26,965 nucleotides of DNA. It comes from SLFT01 sp964493075 (GTDB lineage: Bacteria; Hydrogenedentota; Hydrogenedentia; Hydrogenedentales; CAITNO01). The DNA lies in the NCBI GenBank assembly GCA_964493075.1, contig CAZBNU010000039.1:1-26965 (forward strand), given 5' to 3'. Shown in pieces: positions 8,665 through 17,433 of the stretch. Position 1 is the first letter of the stretch. The number at the start of each line of letters is the position of its first letter. The position numbers and the translations under genes were made by a program. Under the pieces are notes generated by a model. It made no database searches and was not told the DNA's origin. It saw nothing but the letters and a program-made list of their open reading frames with translations.

Positions 8665-9028
8665 TGCTGCTGTTCCTGATTTTCTGAGGTTGCTACCCCG
8701 TGCATTTCAATTCGTTGTTTGGCCTGCCTTCTCTATTTCTTCGTATGAAGACCCAAAACATAGGCGTTGCCTATATTATGACTTGTCCTAAAATGAATTC
8801 GCCACGAAAGGATATCCATCACGTCCTTCAGAGGGTGTACACATGAAAAAAAACAGCCACTCATGGGAACTATTACTGAATCGTTACCATTCCATGGAGA
8901 TTGCTTTTATTTATTTGATTGAAAATGTCAATAATTTATACCACGAATGGCGTATTAAACCCAACAATTTTTCTCTCGCCGGAAATTTCCTTCCTTTCAC
9001 GGCATCCCACACTATGGCATCCGGGCAA
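8665..9028. other. Intergenic region between gpsA and the HD-GYP gene, no gene supported
   Basis: This 364-bp stretch should hold the end of the gpsA transcript and the promoter of the leftward HD-GYP gene. On the minus strand CATAAT (near 8776-8781) could be a -10 box, but I see no convincing -35. An inverted repeat with arms ATAGGC and GCCTAT around GTT lies at 8760-8774. The AT-rich part at 8843-9028 is open in one plus-strand frame that runs into the antisense of gpsA; it shows no recognisable protein. Confidence 0.5.
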
Positions 9029-10006
9029 TTATTCCCATTCAGATCGCATCAGCCGGGTCATAAGGGCCGTGATGCAGTTCCGCGCATTTTCTCCTGCATA
9101 GAGTACGTCATGCACAGCGGTGGTGATGGGCATTTCAACCTGCTGTTTTCGCGCCAACAGCGCCGTACTTTTGGCTGTGCGAATCCCTTCGGCTACTTTT
9201 GGAGAACTCGCCAAAATTTCCTCAAGGGTCATGCCTTCGGCGATGCAAAGACCCACGCGATGGTTTCGGGAATGGCGGCTCGCACAGGTAACCACCAGGT
9301 CACCCAAGCCGCTCAAACCAGCAAAGGTAGCCGCTTCTGCCCCACAAGAAATACCCAGGCGTATCATTTCGGCCAGTCCCCGGGTGATAAGCGCTGCCTT
9401 GGCGTTATCGCCGAGTCCGAAACCTTCGCAAGCGCCAGCAGCAATCGCAATAATGTTTTTCAGTGCCCCGCCCAGTTCGACACCGACAATATCACTACTC
9501 GTATATACGCGAAAGGAGGGGCCGCCAAAGGCCTCCTGCACCTGTATGCGCGCCGCTTCATCCGCAGATGCCGCAACCAGGCACGCAGGAAGATTGCGGC
9601 CTACTTCTTCGGCATGGCTCGGTCCAGAAAGGGCAACAACGGTTGCGGTCGGATCGGATTCCTGTATCACTTCGCTCATGCGGAGTAATGTTTCGTTTTC
9701 AATGCCCTTGGCCACAGTCACCCGGATGGGATTATTGCTGAAGCGCATTCGCGTCGTCGTTGATCGCATGGCATGTGACGGCACCGCGTAGACCACCATG
9801 TCCGCCTGCGCCATGATGTCGCCGGAAATCTCGGTGCTTTCGTGAAGTTTGATACCGGGCAATAAGGCTTCGTTGCCGCGCTCCCGACGCAGTAGTTCCA
9901 ACTCTTCTTTATCATAGACCCATATCTGGGTTTGGTGACCATACCCTGCCAATAAACGTGATAGCGCCATGCCCCATGCACCACCACCCAGCACCTGAAC
10001 TTTCAT
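9029..10006 (-). CDS. gpsA: Glycerol-3-phosphate dehydrogenase [NAD(P)+]
   Basis: GpsA reduces dihydroxyacetone phosphate to sn-glycerol 3-phosphate for phospholipid synthesis, in the cytosol. The 325-aa length is typical. The N-terminal Rossmann fold has GGGAWGMAL (residues 7-15), followed by VYAVPSHAMR, VAKGIE and LSGPSHAEEV. The C-terminal helical domain has GVELGGALKNIIAIAAG, which contains the catalytic Lys, then FGLGDNAKAALITRGLAEM and GLSGLGDLVVTC, all hallmark GpsA motifs. GGGAG-type ribosome binding (GGGAGCAATGCA before ATG 10006) supports the start. The gene follows the epimerase gene after 52 bp in the same direction, so HAD phosphatase, epimerase and gpsA may form one transcription unit. 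Confidence 0.97.
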   Translation of the reverse strand: MKVQVLGGGAWGMALSRLLAGYGHQTQIWVYDKEELELLRRERGNEALLPGIKLHESTEISGDIMAQADMVVYAVPSHAMRSTTTRMRFSNNPIRVTVAKGIENETLLRMSEVIQESDPTATVVALSGPSHAEEVGRNLPACLVAASADEAARIQVQEAFGGPSFRVYTSSDIVGVELGGALKNIIAIAAGACEGFGLGDNAKAALITRGLAEMIRLGISCGAEAATFAGLSGLGDLVVTCASRHSRNHRVGLCIAEGMTLEEILASSPKVAEGIRTAKSTALLARKQQVEMPITTAVHDVLYAGENARNCITALMTRLMRSEWE

Positions 10007-10058
10007 TGCATTGCTCCCATCAATGAATTTGCATTGAATTTAGATTCAAAACCTGGCT

Positions 10059-11012
10059 TCAAGCATTGTCCTCGGTCATCTCTGATTGCTTTTCACGGAT
10101 AAACGCCACCGTGCTTTCAAGGCCTTCTTCCAACGAAACTTCCGGCGTCCAGCCCAAAATGTTCGCAGCATGTTTCCCGGAAATATAGATGCCTTTGACT
10201 TCTCCTGGACGCAGTGGCTTCAATGATGGTTTGCCAGTAAAACCGGTTAGTTTTTTAATGATCGTAAACAGTTGTTTGACTGTAACCCCTTTTCCTGAAC
10301 CCAGGTTTATAGTCTCGCCTGTGCCCTTGAGCAGGGCAAGCACGTTTGCATGTGCAATATCGCTTACGTGAACGTAGTCCCGGAAGGGTTCGCCTTGTCC
10401 ATATAATACTGGCGACTTTCCTGCCAACATCAGTCCGGCAAGGATGGAGCATACGCCTGCTTCGCCATGCGGGCTTTGTCGTGGACCATACACATTGGGA
10501 TAGCGCAGGATGGTGTAATTCAATTTGTGAATGCGGTTGTAAAGCAGAATATACTGCTCAACACAAAGTTTACTGGTGCCATAAGGGGACTCCGGTTTGG
10601 GGATGCATGCTTCCGTTGCCGGGAGTGATTCGGGGGTTCCGTATATGGCGCCGCCGGTGGAGGCGAAAAGAAACTTTTTAACCCCATATTTTACGCATAG
10701 TTCAAGCAGGTTGAGCGATCCACGGATATTGACGTCGGCATCATAAATTGGGTCGTCGACGCTCTTGCGAACATCGATCTGTGCTGCATGATGGCTGACG
10801 ATGGTGGGTGCGTGGGTGGTAAAGATTTCCTCCATCTGCGGGGAACGTATGTCCATCTCATAAAAAACAGCCTCTGGATTAACATGGTCCAGGTCGCCTG
10901 AGGAAAGATCATCCACAACAATGACGGTATGGCCTTTTTGTATGAAAGCGTCTGTAACGTGCGACCCGATAAAACCGGCGCCGCCAGTGACCAGAATGGT
11001 TTGTTTACTCAT
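10059..11012 (-). CDS. NAD-dependent epimerase/dehydratase, UDP-glucose 4-epimerase-like
   Basis: This is an extended short-chain dehydrogenase/reductase acting on a nucleotide sugar. The 317-aa protein has the NAD-binding TGGAGFIGSH (residues 9-18), the acidic VDDLSSG at the end of the second strand, DIRSP, HHAAQIDVRKS, the catalytic serine/threonine region FASTGGAIYG (116-125) and the catalytic pair Tyr144 and Lys148 in YGTSK. LRYPNVYGPRQ and FRDYVHVSDIAHA are typical of GalE-like enzymes. A UDP-glucose/UDP-galactose or UDP-GlcNAc epimerase role is most likely, but the substrate cannot be fixed from sequence, so no symbol is given. It is 92 bp after the HAD gene and 52 bp before gpsA, all leftward. 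Confidence 0.9.
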   Translation of the reverse strand: MSKQTILVTGGAGFIGSHVTDAFIQKGHTVIVVDDLSSGDLDHVNPEAVFYEMDIRSPQMEEIFTTHAPTIVSHHAAQIDVRKSVDDPIYDADVNIRGSLNLLELCVKYGVKKFLFASTGGAIYGTPESLPATEACIPKPESPYGTSKLCVEQYILLYNRIHKLNYTILRYPNVYGPRQSPHGEAGVCSILAGLMLAGKSPVLYGQGEPFRDYVHVSDIAHANVLALLKGTGETINLGSGKGVTVKQLFTIIKKLTGFTGKPSLKPLRPGEVKGIYISGKHAANILGWTPEVSLEEGLESTVAFIREKQSEMTEDNA

Positions 11013-11104
11013 AGGTGTCTACATCCTGAAAGGGTTGGGGAAAAAATAAAAACGATACGAAATGATTGACTGAAGTATAACGCAATCGAACGATAATAAT
11101 ACAG

Positions 11105-11791
11105 TCAGCAGGGTGGCGTAACAAACTCGAAGAAAGGCACCAGTTCGTCCTGGCTGGCGAGGATGTGGAAAGGGCGCGCCGTTGCAAGCCGTTCATGACT
11201 GTGCCAGCCCCAGCCAGCAGCAATGGGAATGGCGCCAGCACGGCGTGCTTCCAGCATATCGCCTTTGGTGTCGCCTATGTAGTATGCAGTATGTCCCCGG
11301 AATTGCTTGCGGGCCATACGAATTTTTTTGACCTTGCTCGTTTCAACATCGGAACCAACCACGCCCTTTATATCGAGCAAATTATTCTTGTCCAGAAATG
11401 CTTGCACCACATGCGAAGCATTGGCGGTAATGATCATCACCGGGTAACGGGCACTGAGTGTCTCAAGGGTTTTCACGATGCCTGGGAAGGGATAAATTCT
11501 TGCAGTTGCCGCCTCTATCTGCGGTTTGAATTCGTCTGCCAGTTTTTTCAACTTACGCATGGGAAACCCCGCCTTAATCAATTGCGAAACAAGGTTGCCG
11601 TCGAATAAACGGAGAAACGCTTCCTGAGAATTTAACTTGTGAAAGCCAAATTCAGAGCAGGCACGTGTGAACTCTTCAAAATAAACCGCGTAGGAATCGG
11701 CAATAACGCCGTCATAATCAAACAGAATTAATGGCGGCATGATTGAAGTATGGCGTCGTTTCAAAATGAAAAAACGGGTTGAGAAGTACAT
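11105..11791 (-). CDS. HAD-superfamily hydrolase, phosphoglycolate-phosphatase-like
   Basis: A small-molecule phosphatase of the haloacid dehalogenase fold. The four motifs are visible: LFDYDGVIADS (nucleophile Asp and acid/base Asp), ITANASH (motif II), a Lys in KVKKIR (motif III) and YIGDTKGDM (motif IV, DxxxD pair). A helical cap lies between motifs I and II, as in the Gph/beta-phosphoglucomutase-like group. The start is uncertain. ATG 11791 has AGGAG 12 nt upstream; ATG 11740, four residues before the first strand, has no visible ribosome site; a GTG at 11812 precedes the AGGAG. The substrate is unknown. The gene follows the pseudopilin terminator and precedes the epimerase gene, and a link to sugar-phosphate metabolism is only a guess. 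Confidence 0.88.
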   Translation of the reverse strand: MYFSTRFFILKRRHTSIMPPLILFDYDGVIADSYAVYFEEFTRACSEFGFHKLNSQEAFLRLFDGNLVSQLIKAGFPMRKLKKLADEFKPQIEAATARIYPFPGIVKTLETLSARYPVMIITANASHVVQAFLDKNNLLDIKGVVGSDVETSKVKKIRMARKQFRGHTAYYIGDTKGDMLEARRAGAIPIAAGWGWHSHERLATARPFHILASQDELVPFFEFVTPPC

Positions 11792-11860
11792 CGAAATAAG
11801 ATTCTCCTGCACAGATTGTACAGGAACACAAGCAGGGCATTCACCTGAAAGGCGCAGTCA

Positions 11861-11912
11861 TTTATTTAAAAGAAAGAAAGCGGACGACCCCTGTTCCTAA
11901 GGCGCCGTCCGC
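11861..11912 (-). terminator. Rho-independent terminator of the pseudopilin gene
   Basis: On the minus strand, 40 bp after the pseudopilin stop, a stem of GCGGACG and CGTCCGC (11906-11912 with 11880-11886) encloses a 19-nt loop. The T-rich run TTTCTTTCTTTT follows. It separates the pilin transcript from the downstream HAD gene. Confidence 0.75.
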
Positions 11913-11951
11913 GTGAATAGCGTTAATAAACATCTGCGTTGAGGCTGAGTT

Positions 11952-12962
11952 TTACATAAAACCAATAGCACCGATTACGAATGCGGTTCCGGTAGAGACC
12001 GGCGCTTTGGAACTGAAGGGCACGTACCGAATAAATTCACAGTGGCCATCCATGTAAAGCACATTGGCGCCACCGGGAACATGATTGAAGCCCTGCACCG
12101 TTACGGCCACGAGGTCGGACATTATGAACAGCGTGCTTTGTGCCATGGCGGAGGCGCCGGGATTGTTGATGTCGGTGATCATGAAACGCTCCACGCCTTC
12201 ACGCAACCGGTATATTTTATTGCTGGCGCCATTGCCTACGCCGCCATTGGGGTCGGGATTTGAATCGCGACCATTGGAAACATCAACGTCGTTATCCGAC
12301 GCGGCTGTAAGGTCGCCATCGTTTACAGAGCTCATGTAGACATTCAGTAGCAGATAAATCAACTGCCCGGGAACGCTATCAAGACCGGGGGGAATGGTAA
12401 GTCCTACTTCGGGCGGCACCAGACCTGTAACAGTGGTGGCATCCACAGGATCCATACCGTCGTCAAGACGGTCAAAAGCCCAGCCCAAGTAAAAGTAACT
12501 CTTGTCAATCATGCGCATGCCGCGCTGGCCATTTTTGCAATGTGCACCAAATTCGTTCTGCCCCGTTTCTGGACTTATCAGGTCGTCAGGGCTTTCTTCA
12601 GGATCGGACGGACAAAATACAATGGCGGGATCCGTCAAATATTCAGGATATACTGATGGTACATAAGGGCCAGCTTTGACATCGTCATAATCAGTGCCAT
12701 TTTCGGGGAAGGTGCCGTTTACCAGAGTGGTACAGTCATGGGTGGGGCCGGAGTAAACATGTAACCGAGGGAATTTCTCCCCGGGCGCTTCATTGGCGTA
12801 CATCTTGAACACCAACCCCCATTGCTTCAGGTTGTTTTGGCAGCTGGCACGCCGTGCCGCTTCGCGGGCACGCGCCAATGCTGGCAACAGGATGGCCGCG
12901 AGTATGCCAATAATGGCAATTACGACCAACAATTCGATGAGTGTAAAGCCTTGCTTTTTCAT
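11952..12962 (-). CDS. Prepilin-type pseudopilin with C-terminal H-X-DG motif (DUF1559-like)
   Basis: The 336-aa protein starts with the type IV prepilin leader KKQG, then FTLIELLVVIAIIGILAAIL, with Glu at position +5 of the mature chain. Cleavage and N-methylation by a prepilin peptidase would follow Gly5. The N-terminal helix continues into ARAREAARRASCQNNLKQ, and the end carries NHVPGGANVLYMDGHCEF, the processing-associated H-X-DG type motif (ten residues between His and Asp here). Such large pseudopilins are abundant in Planctomycetes and related phyla, and their function is poorly known. An acidic stretch around residues 220-245, rich in Asp, Asn and Gly (DNDVDVSNGRDSNPDPNGG), could bind calcium, by analogy with GspG. 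AAGGAG lies 8 nt before the ATG. The upstream 160 bp contains TTGCCA as a possible -35, but no clear -10. A terminator follows the gene. Confidence 0.93.
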   Translation of the reverse strand: MKKQGFTLIELLVVIAIIGILAAILLPALARAREAARRASCQNNLKQWGLVFKMYANEAPGEKFPRLHVYSGPTHDCTTLVNGTFPENGTDYDDVKAGPYVPSVYPEYLTDPAIVFCPSDPEESPDDLISPETGQNEFGAHCKNGQRGMRMIDKSYFYLGWAFDRLDDGMDPVDATTVTGLVPPEVGLTIPPGLDSVPGQLIYLLLNVYMSSVNDGDLTAASDNDVDVSNGRDSNPDPNGGVGNGASNKIYRLREGVERFMITDINNPGASAMAQSTLFIMSDLVAVTVQGFNHVPGGANVLYMDGHCEFIRYVPFSSKAPVSTGTAFVIGAIGFM

Positions 12963-13122
12963 TTCCTGCTCCTTTCGTTGTAACAGATTGCGGATATAAA
13001 ACTACTATAAAAATGGCAAACGCCAATATAATCTGTATAAACAATAAAACCGGAGCATTTATTCTATAGTAATTGTACCTTGCGTAGGGGTATTTGTCAA
13101 GCAATTTTCAGGTGTAAGAGGA

Positions 13123-15276
13123 TTAAAGTGCTTCAAGCAGGGGGATTTGAGTGCCGTCATCGAAGGAATCATATTCTTCCTGCGATTGGATGTCGCCGTA
13201 CCATTGGGCTGGAGGCGCTGTGCCTTTGATATAGGCCTCCTTGTATTTTCCGCCAGCCACCCCTGTGAGCCGGTCAATGGAGTGAAATTCAATATCTGGA
13301 GGTATTTCGAAGTCGGTAACGGGAATGCCTTCGTGGGCTTCGAGCATGAAATCCACCCAGATGGGGGCGGCCAGGCGGCCTCCTGTATAGTCCCGTCCAC
13401 GTCCCAACGAACGGTTATCGCGATAACCAATCCACACTATGGTGGTGTAGGCTGTTGTAAAACCGCAAAACCAAGCGTCACGGCTTTCGTTGGTTGTGCC
13501 TGTTTTGCCGCCACGGGGACGATTAATGACATGGGTGCGCCACCCTGTCGGGTAATGACCAATATCGCCACCTGGTTCACATACGCCCTTCAGCATGTGC
13601 ATGGTAACATAGGCCACTTTGGGGTCCATAGCCTGCTCGGTTTTCACAAAGTCACGATAATTGTAACGCTGCAGACCGTCGCGGTCACGGATTTCTGTGA
13701 TCATAATGGGATCATGACGCACCCCGCCATTGGCAAAAACGGAATAGGCCATGGCGTGGTCCAGCACGCGTACTTCTCCAGAACCAAGCGCAATGGTGAG
13801 GCCTTCCACATCGGTGGGAATGCCGCAACGCTGGAGGTAGGAACGCACCAGGGGGGTGCCGACTTTTTCGACCAACTTGATGGCGACGATGTTGATGGAT
13901 TTTTCCAATGCCAGTCGTATGGGGATGGCACCGCTATAACCGCCGTCAAAGTTTTTGGGCGCCCAGATAAGGCCGTTCGGCGCAACACGCTGGAAGGGCG
14001 CATCTACCACAATAGTAGAAGGGGTAAGTCCGGACGCTACCGCTGCCGCCCACACAAAGGGCTTAATGCTGGAACCGGGCTGGCGTCTTGCCTGGGTAAT
14101 GGTGTTGTATTTTTCCTTGACGAAATCGCGTCCTCCCACCATGGCTCTTACAAAGCCACGGTATCCGGGACGATTATCAATGCACACCAAGCCACCGGAA
14201 ACCGGGATGAACTCTTCCAGTTTCCCCTGGCTTTCAAGACGCTTCCGCTGTTTTTCATCAAAGTCGTCAAGTGCCTTCAACAAAATGCGTTCAGCAGATT
14301 CCTGTAGACGCATATCCACTGTAGTGTATATTTCCAGACCGTCTTCAAAAACCTGCTGTGCCTCATATTTATCCAACACAAACTGGCGCACTTCCTCAAC
14401 AAAATAGGGTGCACGAAAACCGCCCCGGACGGAATAGTCACTCAGATTGTTCATTTGGGCATCAGGGCGAACAACAGCTGCTTCGATATCTTCCAGAATT
14501 GCTGATTCATATTCCTTCTGCGTAATAAATTCCAGGTCAAGCATTTGTTGTAGCACGACATTCTTGCGGTTAACGGCAACTTTTGGATTTCTTATGGGAT
14601 TTCCGCTATTTGGTGCACGGTTGAGGCCCGCTATTGTTGCTGCCTCGGCGAGTGTCAGTTCCTGGCAACTTTTACCAAAGTACTGGCGGGCCGCTGCTTC
14701 AACGCCGTGAGCGCTGATTCCAAGGAATATCTGATTCAGGTATAATTCCAGTATTTCGTCTTTTGTAAATTCGCGTTCCACCTGCAACGCCGCAATAGCC
14801 TCCTTTATTTTACGTGTAACGGTTCGTTCCTGACCTATTTCCAAGGGTTCCACATTCCGCACCACCTGCTGGGTGATGGTGCTGCCGCCCCGTGGCCGCC
14901 CCGTTTTAATGGTATACAGAATAACACCGTTGAAAATGGCAAAGGGGTTCACGCCTTTATGTTCATAGAATAGATCGTCCTCTGTGGCGATAAAAGCCTT
15001 CTGCACATGCAGTGGAATATCACTCAAACGTACAAGTTGTCTTTCCTGAATGGCAAACTCCCCAATTTGCTGCCCATCGCTGCTGTAGGCCTTACTGCCA
15101 ATCTTGGGCCTGAATTCGGCAAGAGCGGTCGCGACATTCTGACTGGCATCGTCCACGAGCCAGATAAAGTATCCCAGTCCGGCGCCCCAAACGGCGCCGG
15201 CCACAACAATAAACAGAAAAAACAGGCCTGCGCATCCGCGCGGCTTGTTGGAAGGTATGGAATTAATTTCGTTCAT
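13123..15276 (-). CDS. Class A penicillin-binding protein (PBP1A-like), bifunctional transglycosylase/transpeptidase
   Basis: This inner-membrane enzyme polymerises and cross-links peptidoglycan in the periplasm. The 717-aa protein has a short cytosolic N-terminus and one membrane anchor (about residues 16-42). The GT51 transglycosylase domain shows FIATEDDLFYEHKGV with the catalytic Glu, GGSTITQQVVRN, and ILELYLNQIFLG. The transpeptidase domain has the active-site Ser402 in SSIK (402-405), the SIN motif in LEKSINIVA, and GGKTGTTNESRDAWFCGF. All three penicillin-binding motifs are complete. The domain order is that of PBP1a. The ATG at 15276 has no clear Shine-Dalgarno. The gene is divergent from the aminotransferase, with 197 bp between them. 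Confidence 0.95.
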   Translation of the reverse strand: MNEINSIPSNKPRGCAGLFFLFIVVAGAVWGAGLGYFIWLVDDASQNVATALAEFRPKIGSKAYSSDGQQIGEFAIQERQLVRLSDIPLHVQKAFIATEDDLFYEHKGVNPFAIFNGVILYTIKTGRPRGGSTITQQVVRNVEPLEIGQERTVTRKIKEAIAALQVEREFTKDEILELYLNQIFLGISAHGVEAAARQYFGKSCQELTLAEAATIAGLNRAPNSGNPIRNPKVAVNRKNVVLQQMLDLEFITQKEYESAILEDIEAAVVRPDAQMNNLSDYSVRGGFRAPYFVEEVRQFVLDKYEAQQVFEDGLEIYTTVDMRLQESAERILLKALDDFDEKQRKRLESQGKLEEFIPVSGGLVCIDNRPGYRGFVRAMVGGRDFVKEKYNTITQARRQPGSSIKPFVWAAAVASGLTPSTIVVDAPFQRVAPNGLIWAPKNFDGGYSGAIPIRLALEKSINIVAIKLVEKVGTPLVRSYLQRCGIPTDVEGLTIALGSGEVRVLDHAMAYSVFANGGVRHDPIMITEIRDRDGLQRYNYRDFVKTEQAMDPKVAYVTMHMLKGVCEPGGDIGHYPTGWRTHVINRPRGGKTGTTNESRDAWFCGFTTAYTTIVWIGYRDNRSLGRGRDYTGGRLAAPIWVDFMLEAHEGIPVTDFEIPPDIEFHSIDRLTGVAGGKYKEAYIKGTAPPAQWYGDIQSQEEYDSFDDGTQIPLLEAL

Positions 15277-15473
15277 GTATGTAGCGTATCACGATGGTTA
15301 TTGGCGGGGCAACTGAACGAAACTGCGATGCAGACCCGGGGACGGGGCACGTCTTGTTTATGAGATCATTTTTAACGTATCATTACCATGTTATGACAGT
15401 GGGAAGCAGCAGTCTGTGTCTGCTGTCTCATGGTACTTGTTTAAGTGGAAATCATAGTATAAGGGTTTGATTT

Positions 15474-16664
15474 ATGTTTGAGCATTTGGAAATGGCGCCA
15501 GCAGATGCAATTCTTGGTTTGACAGAAGCGTTTAAGCGTGACAAAACTCCTGGGAAAATCAATCTGGGCGTAGGGGTTTATAAAGATGCTTCCGGTACTA
15601 CGCCGGTGTTGCAGTCAGTGCGAACGGCCCAGGAGCGTGTCGTGGCAGCAGAAACCAGCAAAGGGTATCTGCCTATCACTGGCGACCCGGATTTCGGCAG
15701 TGTAACGCGTGAACTGTTGTTCGGTACGGGAAACGCTATTGACACGGCGAAACGCGCCTGCACCGCCCATACACCAGGCGGGACGGGTGCTTTGCGTGCT
15801 GCCGCTGATTTTATCAAACGTTGTTTCGAGGGCGCCGCCGTGTGGGTCAGCGATCCTACTTGGGCGAATCATCCGGCCATATTTGATGCCGCTGGTCTTG
15901 AAGTGAAGACATATCCCTATTACGACGGGGAAAGCAAGGGCCTTGCTTTTGAAGCCATGCTGGAAGCCCTTAAGGCTGCACCACAGGGCGATGTGGTTCT
16001 GCTTCATGCGTGCTGCCACAACCCAAGTGGTGTAGATTTAAATCAACAGCAGTGGAAAACTGTGGCGAAGATACTGAAGGAACGGGGGCTTTTGCCGCTC
16101 ATTGATTTTGCCTACCAGGGCTTTGGCGATGGTCTCGAAGAAGACGCTGCTGGGATGCGTTGTGTTGCGGACACCGTGGATGAACTGCTGATTTGCAGTT
16201 CCTACTCCAAAAATTTTGGATTGTACCGGGACCGTTGCGGCGCATTGACCATTGTGGGGCAATCGGAAGATGCTGCCGCCAGGGCGATGAGTCATGCCGA
16301 AAAAGTTATTCGCGCCAACTATTCCAATCCGCCGGCGCTGGGCGGCATGATCGTCAAAGAAATACTTAACGATGCTGAATTGACCGACCTGTGGAAGCGG
16401 GAAGTTACCGATATGCGTACGCGCATCAATGGTATGCGCAGTTTGTTTGTGGAGTCTTTGAAAGAAGTGGGCGTGGCGGAAGACTTTTCCTTTATCAAAG
16501 AGCAGCGCGGTATGTTTTCCTTCTCCGGGCTGAACCGCGAACAGGTTGCCGCACTGCGCACGAAGTACGCTATATACATTGTGGGCTCTGGACGCATTAA
16601 TGTTGCGGGAATGACTGAGGCCAATATGAAGGTGTTGTGCAGGGCTATTGCCGAAGTGTTGTAA
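15474..16664 (+). CDS. Class I aspartate/aromatic aminotransferase
   Basis: A PLP-dependent aminotransferase of the AspC/TyrB branch (fold type I, subgroup Ia), transferring amino groups between aspartate or aromatic amino acids and 2-oxoglutarate. The 396-aa length matches AspC. Visible motifs are INLGVGVYKDASG near the N-terminus, YLPITGDPDF, HTPGGTGALR, LLHACCHNPSGVD, the PLP-binding Lys246 in SSYSKNFGLYRDR (Lys246 is also the sequential number in E. coli AspC), and the C-terminal GRINVAGM, which has an Arg in the substrate-carboxylate region. AspC and TyrB cannot be told apart from the residues I can judge, so no symbol is given. AAGGG lies 9 nt before the ATG. The gene stands alone and diverges from the penicillin-binding protein gene. 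Confidence 0.95.
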   Translation: MFEHLEMAPADAILGLTEAFKRDKTPGKINLGVGVYKDASGTTPVLQSVRTAQERVVAAETSKGYLPITGDPDFGSVTRELLFGTGNAIDTAKRACTAHTPGGTGALRAAADFIKRCFEGAAVWVSDPTWANHPAIFDAAGLEVKTYPYYDGESKGLAFEAMLEALKAAPQGDVVLLHACCHNPSGVDLNQQQWKTVAKILKERGLLPLIDFAYQGFGDGLEEDAAGMRCVADTVDELLICSSYSKNFGLYRDRCGALTIVGQSEDAAARAMSHAEKVIRANYSNPPALGGMIVKEILNDAELTDLWKREVTDMRTRINGMRSLFVESLKEVGVAEDFSFIKEQRGMFSFSGLNREQVAALRTKYAIYIVGSGRINVAGMTEANMKVLCRAIAEVL

Positions 16665-16683
16665 TAGAAGAGTCAAATTCCAG

Positions 16684-16700
16684 ATAACAAGTATTGTTAT
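16684..16700. repeat. Small AT-rich hairpin after the aminotransferase gene
   Basis: Arms ATAACA and TGTTAT surround AGTAT, 20 bp after the stop codon. No T-run follows directly, so it is at best a weak terminator. It overlaps the candidate promoter of the next gene. Confidence 0.3.
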
Positions 16701-16721
16701 AAGGATGCCTTTTCGTATAGA
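16694..16721 (+). promoter_or_regulatory. Candidate sigma70-type promoter of the membrane-protein gene
   Basis: TTGTTA (16694-16699), a 16-bp spacer and TATAGA (16716-16721), each matching four of six consensus bases, lie about 40 bp before the TTG start at 16763. Confidence 0.3.
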
Positions 16722-16762
16722 ATGCGTTAGTTTTATCCAGGCTTAATGCGAGAGTAAGCACC

Positions 16763-17413
16763 TTGGAAGATACATTTTCCGATATACTTTTTCTGCTTTT
16801 TATAGGCGGCGTGCTGGTGCTGTCTGTCAGTTTGGTATTTTATTATAACTTTCTGCGGCGCCGTGCGTTTCTGGAAATGGCAAATTTCCTTAAATTTCAG
16901 TATTACTACAGAAGTTATGCCATACCGCGAAGGTTCGCTTTCCTGCGACAGCAGCGACGGGGACGGGGGCGCCATGCATCCAATATCCTGTGGGGTATGT
17001 ATCATAAGATAGAGACCTATGTTTTTGACTACAAGTTCAGCACGGGCATGGCCGCAGAAAAAAACTGGCACTTCTGCAGCTTTGTGGTTATGCGCCATTC
17101 CACCAACTGTCCCTCCTTGCGTATTTATCCCCGTTCTATGTTAACGGTGTTGGGGCAGATAGTAGGCTATGAAGAAATCTTCATAGAGGTGGAGGGGTTT
17201 ACGGAGTCCTTTGCCGTGTTCACCACCAATGAACCCTTTGCGCGGCAAATGTGTACCTTTCCCCTCATTGAGTACATGATGCGCCATCAAGATATGTCGG
17301 TTGAGGTGGAACCTGGCTGGGTTGCTGTAGGCAAGGAAGAGCGACTTATCCCCGAAGAAATACCCCGTCGTATGCGGCAGACAGAAAAGGTCAGCAACTT
17401 TCTGGCACTATGA
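16763..17413 (+). CDS. Uncharacterised protein with one N-terminal transmembrane helix
   Basis: The function is unknown. The start appears to be TTG at 16763, because upstream ATGs meet stops and the next internal ATG (residue 33) would remove the membrane helix. Residues 6-28 are strongly hydrophobic (ILFLLFIGGVLVLSVSLVFYY), followed by basic LRRRAF, so the bulk probably lies in the cytosol. The soluble part resembles a widespread unnamed bacterial family of similar length with an RxRxASNILWG-like segment, a VFDYKFSTG strand, a SLRIYPRS-like segment and a late LIPEEIPRRM-like motif. That likeness is by eye. The gene converges with the exported-protein gene, with only 20 bp between stops. Confidence 0.65.
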   Translation: MEDTFSDILFLLFIGGVLVLSVSLVFYYNFLRRRAFLEMANFLKFQYYYRSYAIPRRFAFLRQQRRGRGRHASNILWGMYHKIETYVFDYKFSTGMAAEKNWHFCSFVVMRHSTNCPSLRIYPRSMLTVLGQIVGYEEIFIEVEGFTESFAVFTTNEPFARQMCTFPLIEYMMRHQDMSVEVEPGWVAVGKEERLIPEEIPRRMRQTEKVSNFLAL

Positions 17414-17433
17414 TCATGCAGTTTTTCCTGGGG

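Noticed and set aside
8843..9688. A 281-codon plus-strand open frame with an AGAGGG site before its ATG
   Set aside because: From 9029 on it is antisense to gpsA, whose motifs are unmistakable; the first 62 residues show no recognisable protein features.
12963..13122. Sigma-54 promoter for the pseudopilin, suggested by TTGGCG and TTGCCA on the minus strand
   Set aside because: The GG and GC elements are not at the required -24/-12 spacing.
13147..14307. A 386-codon plus-strand open frame opposite the penicillin-binding protein
   Set aside because: It is antisense to the transpeptidase domain, which carries all catalytic motifs.
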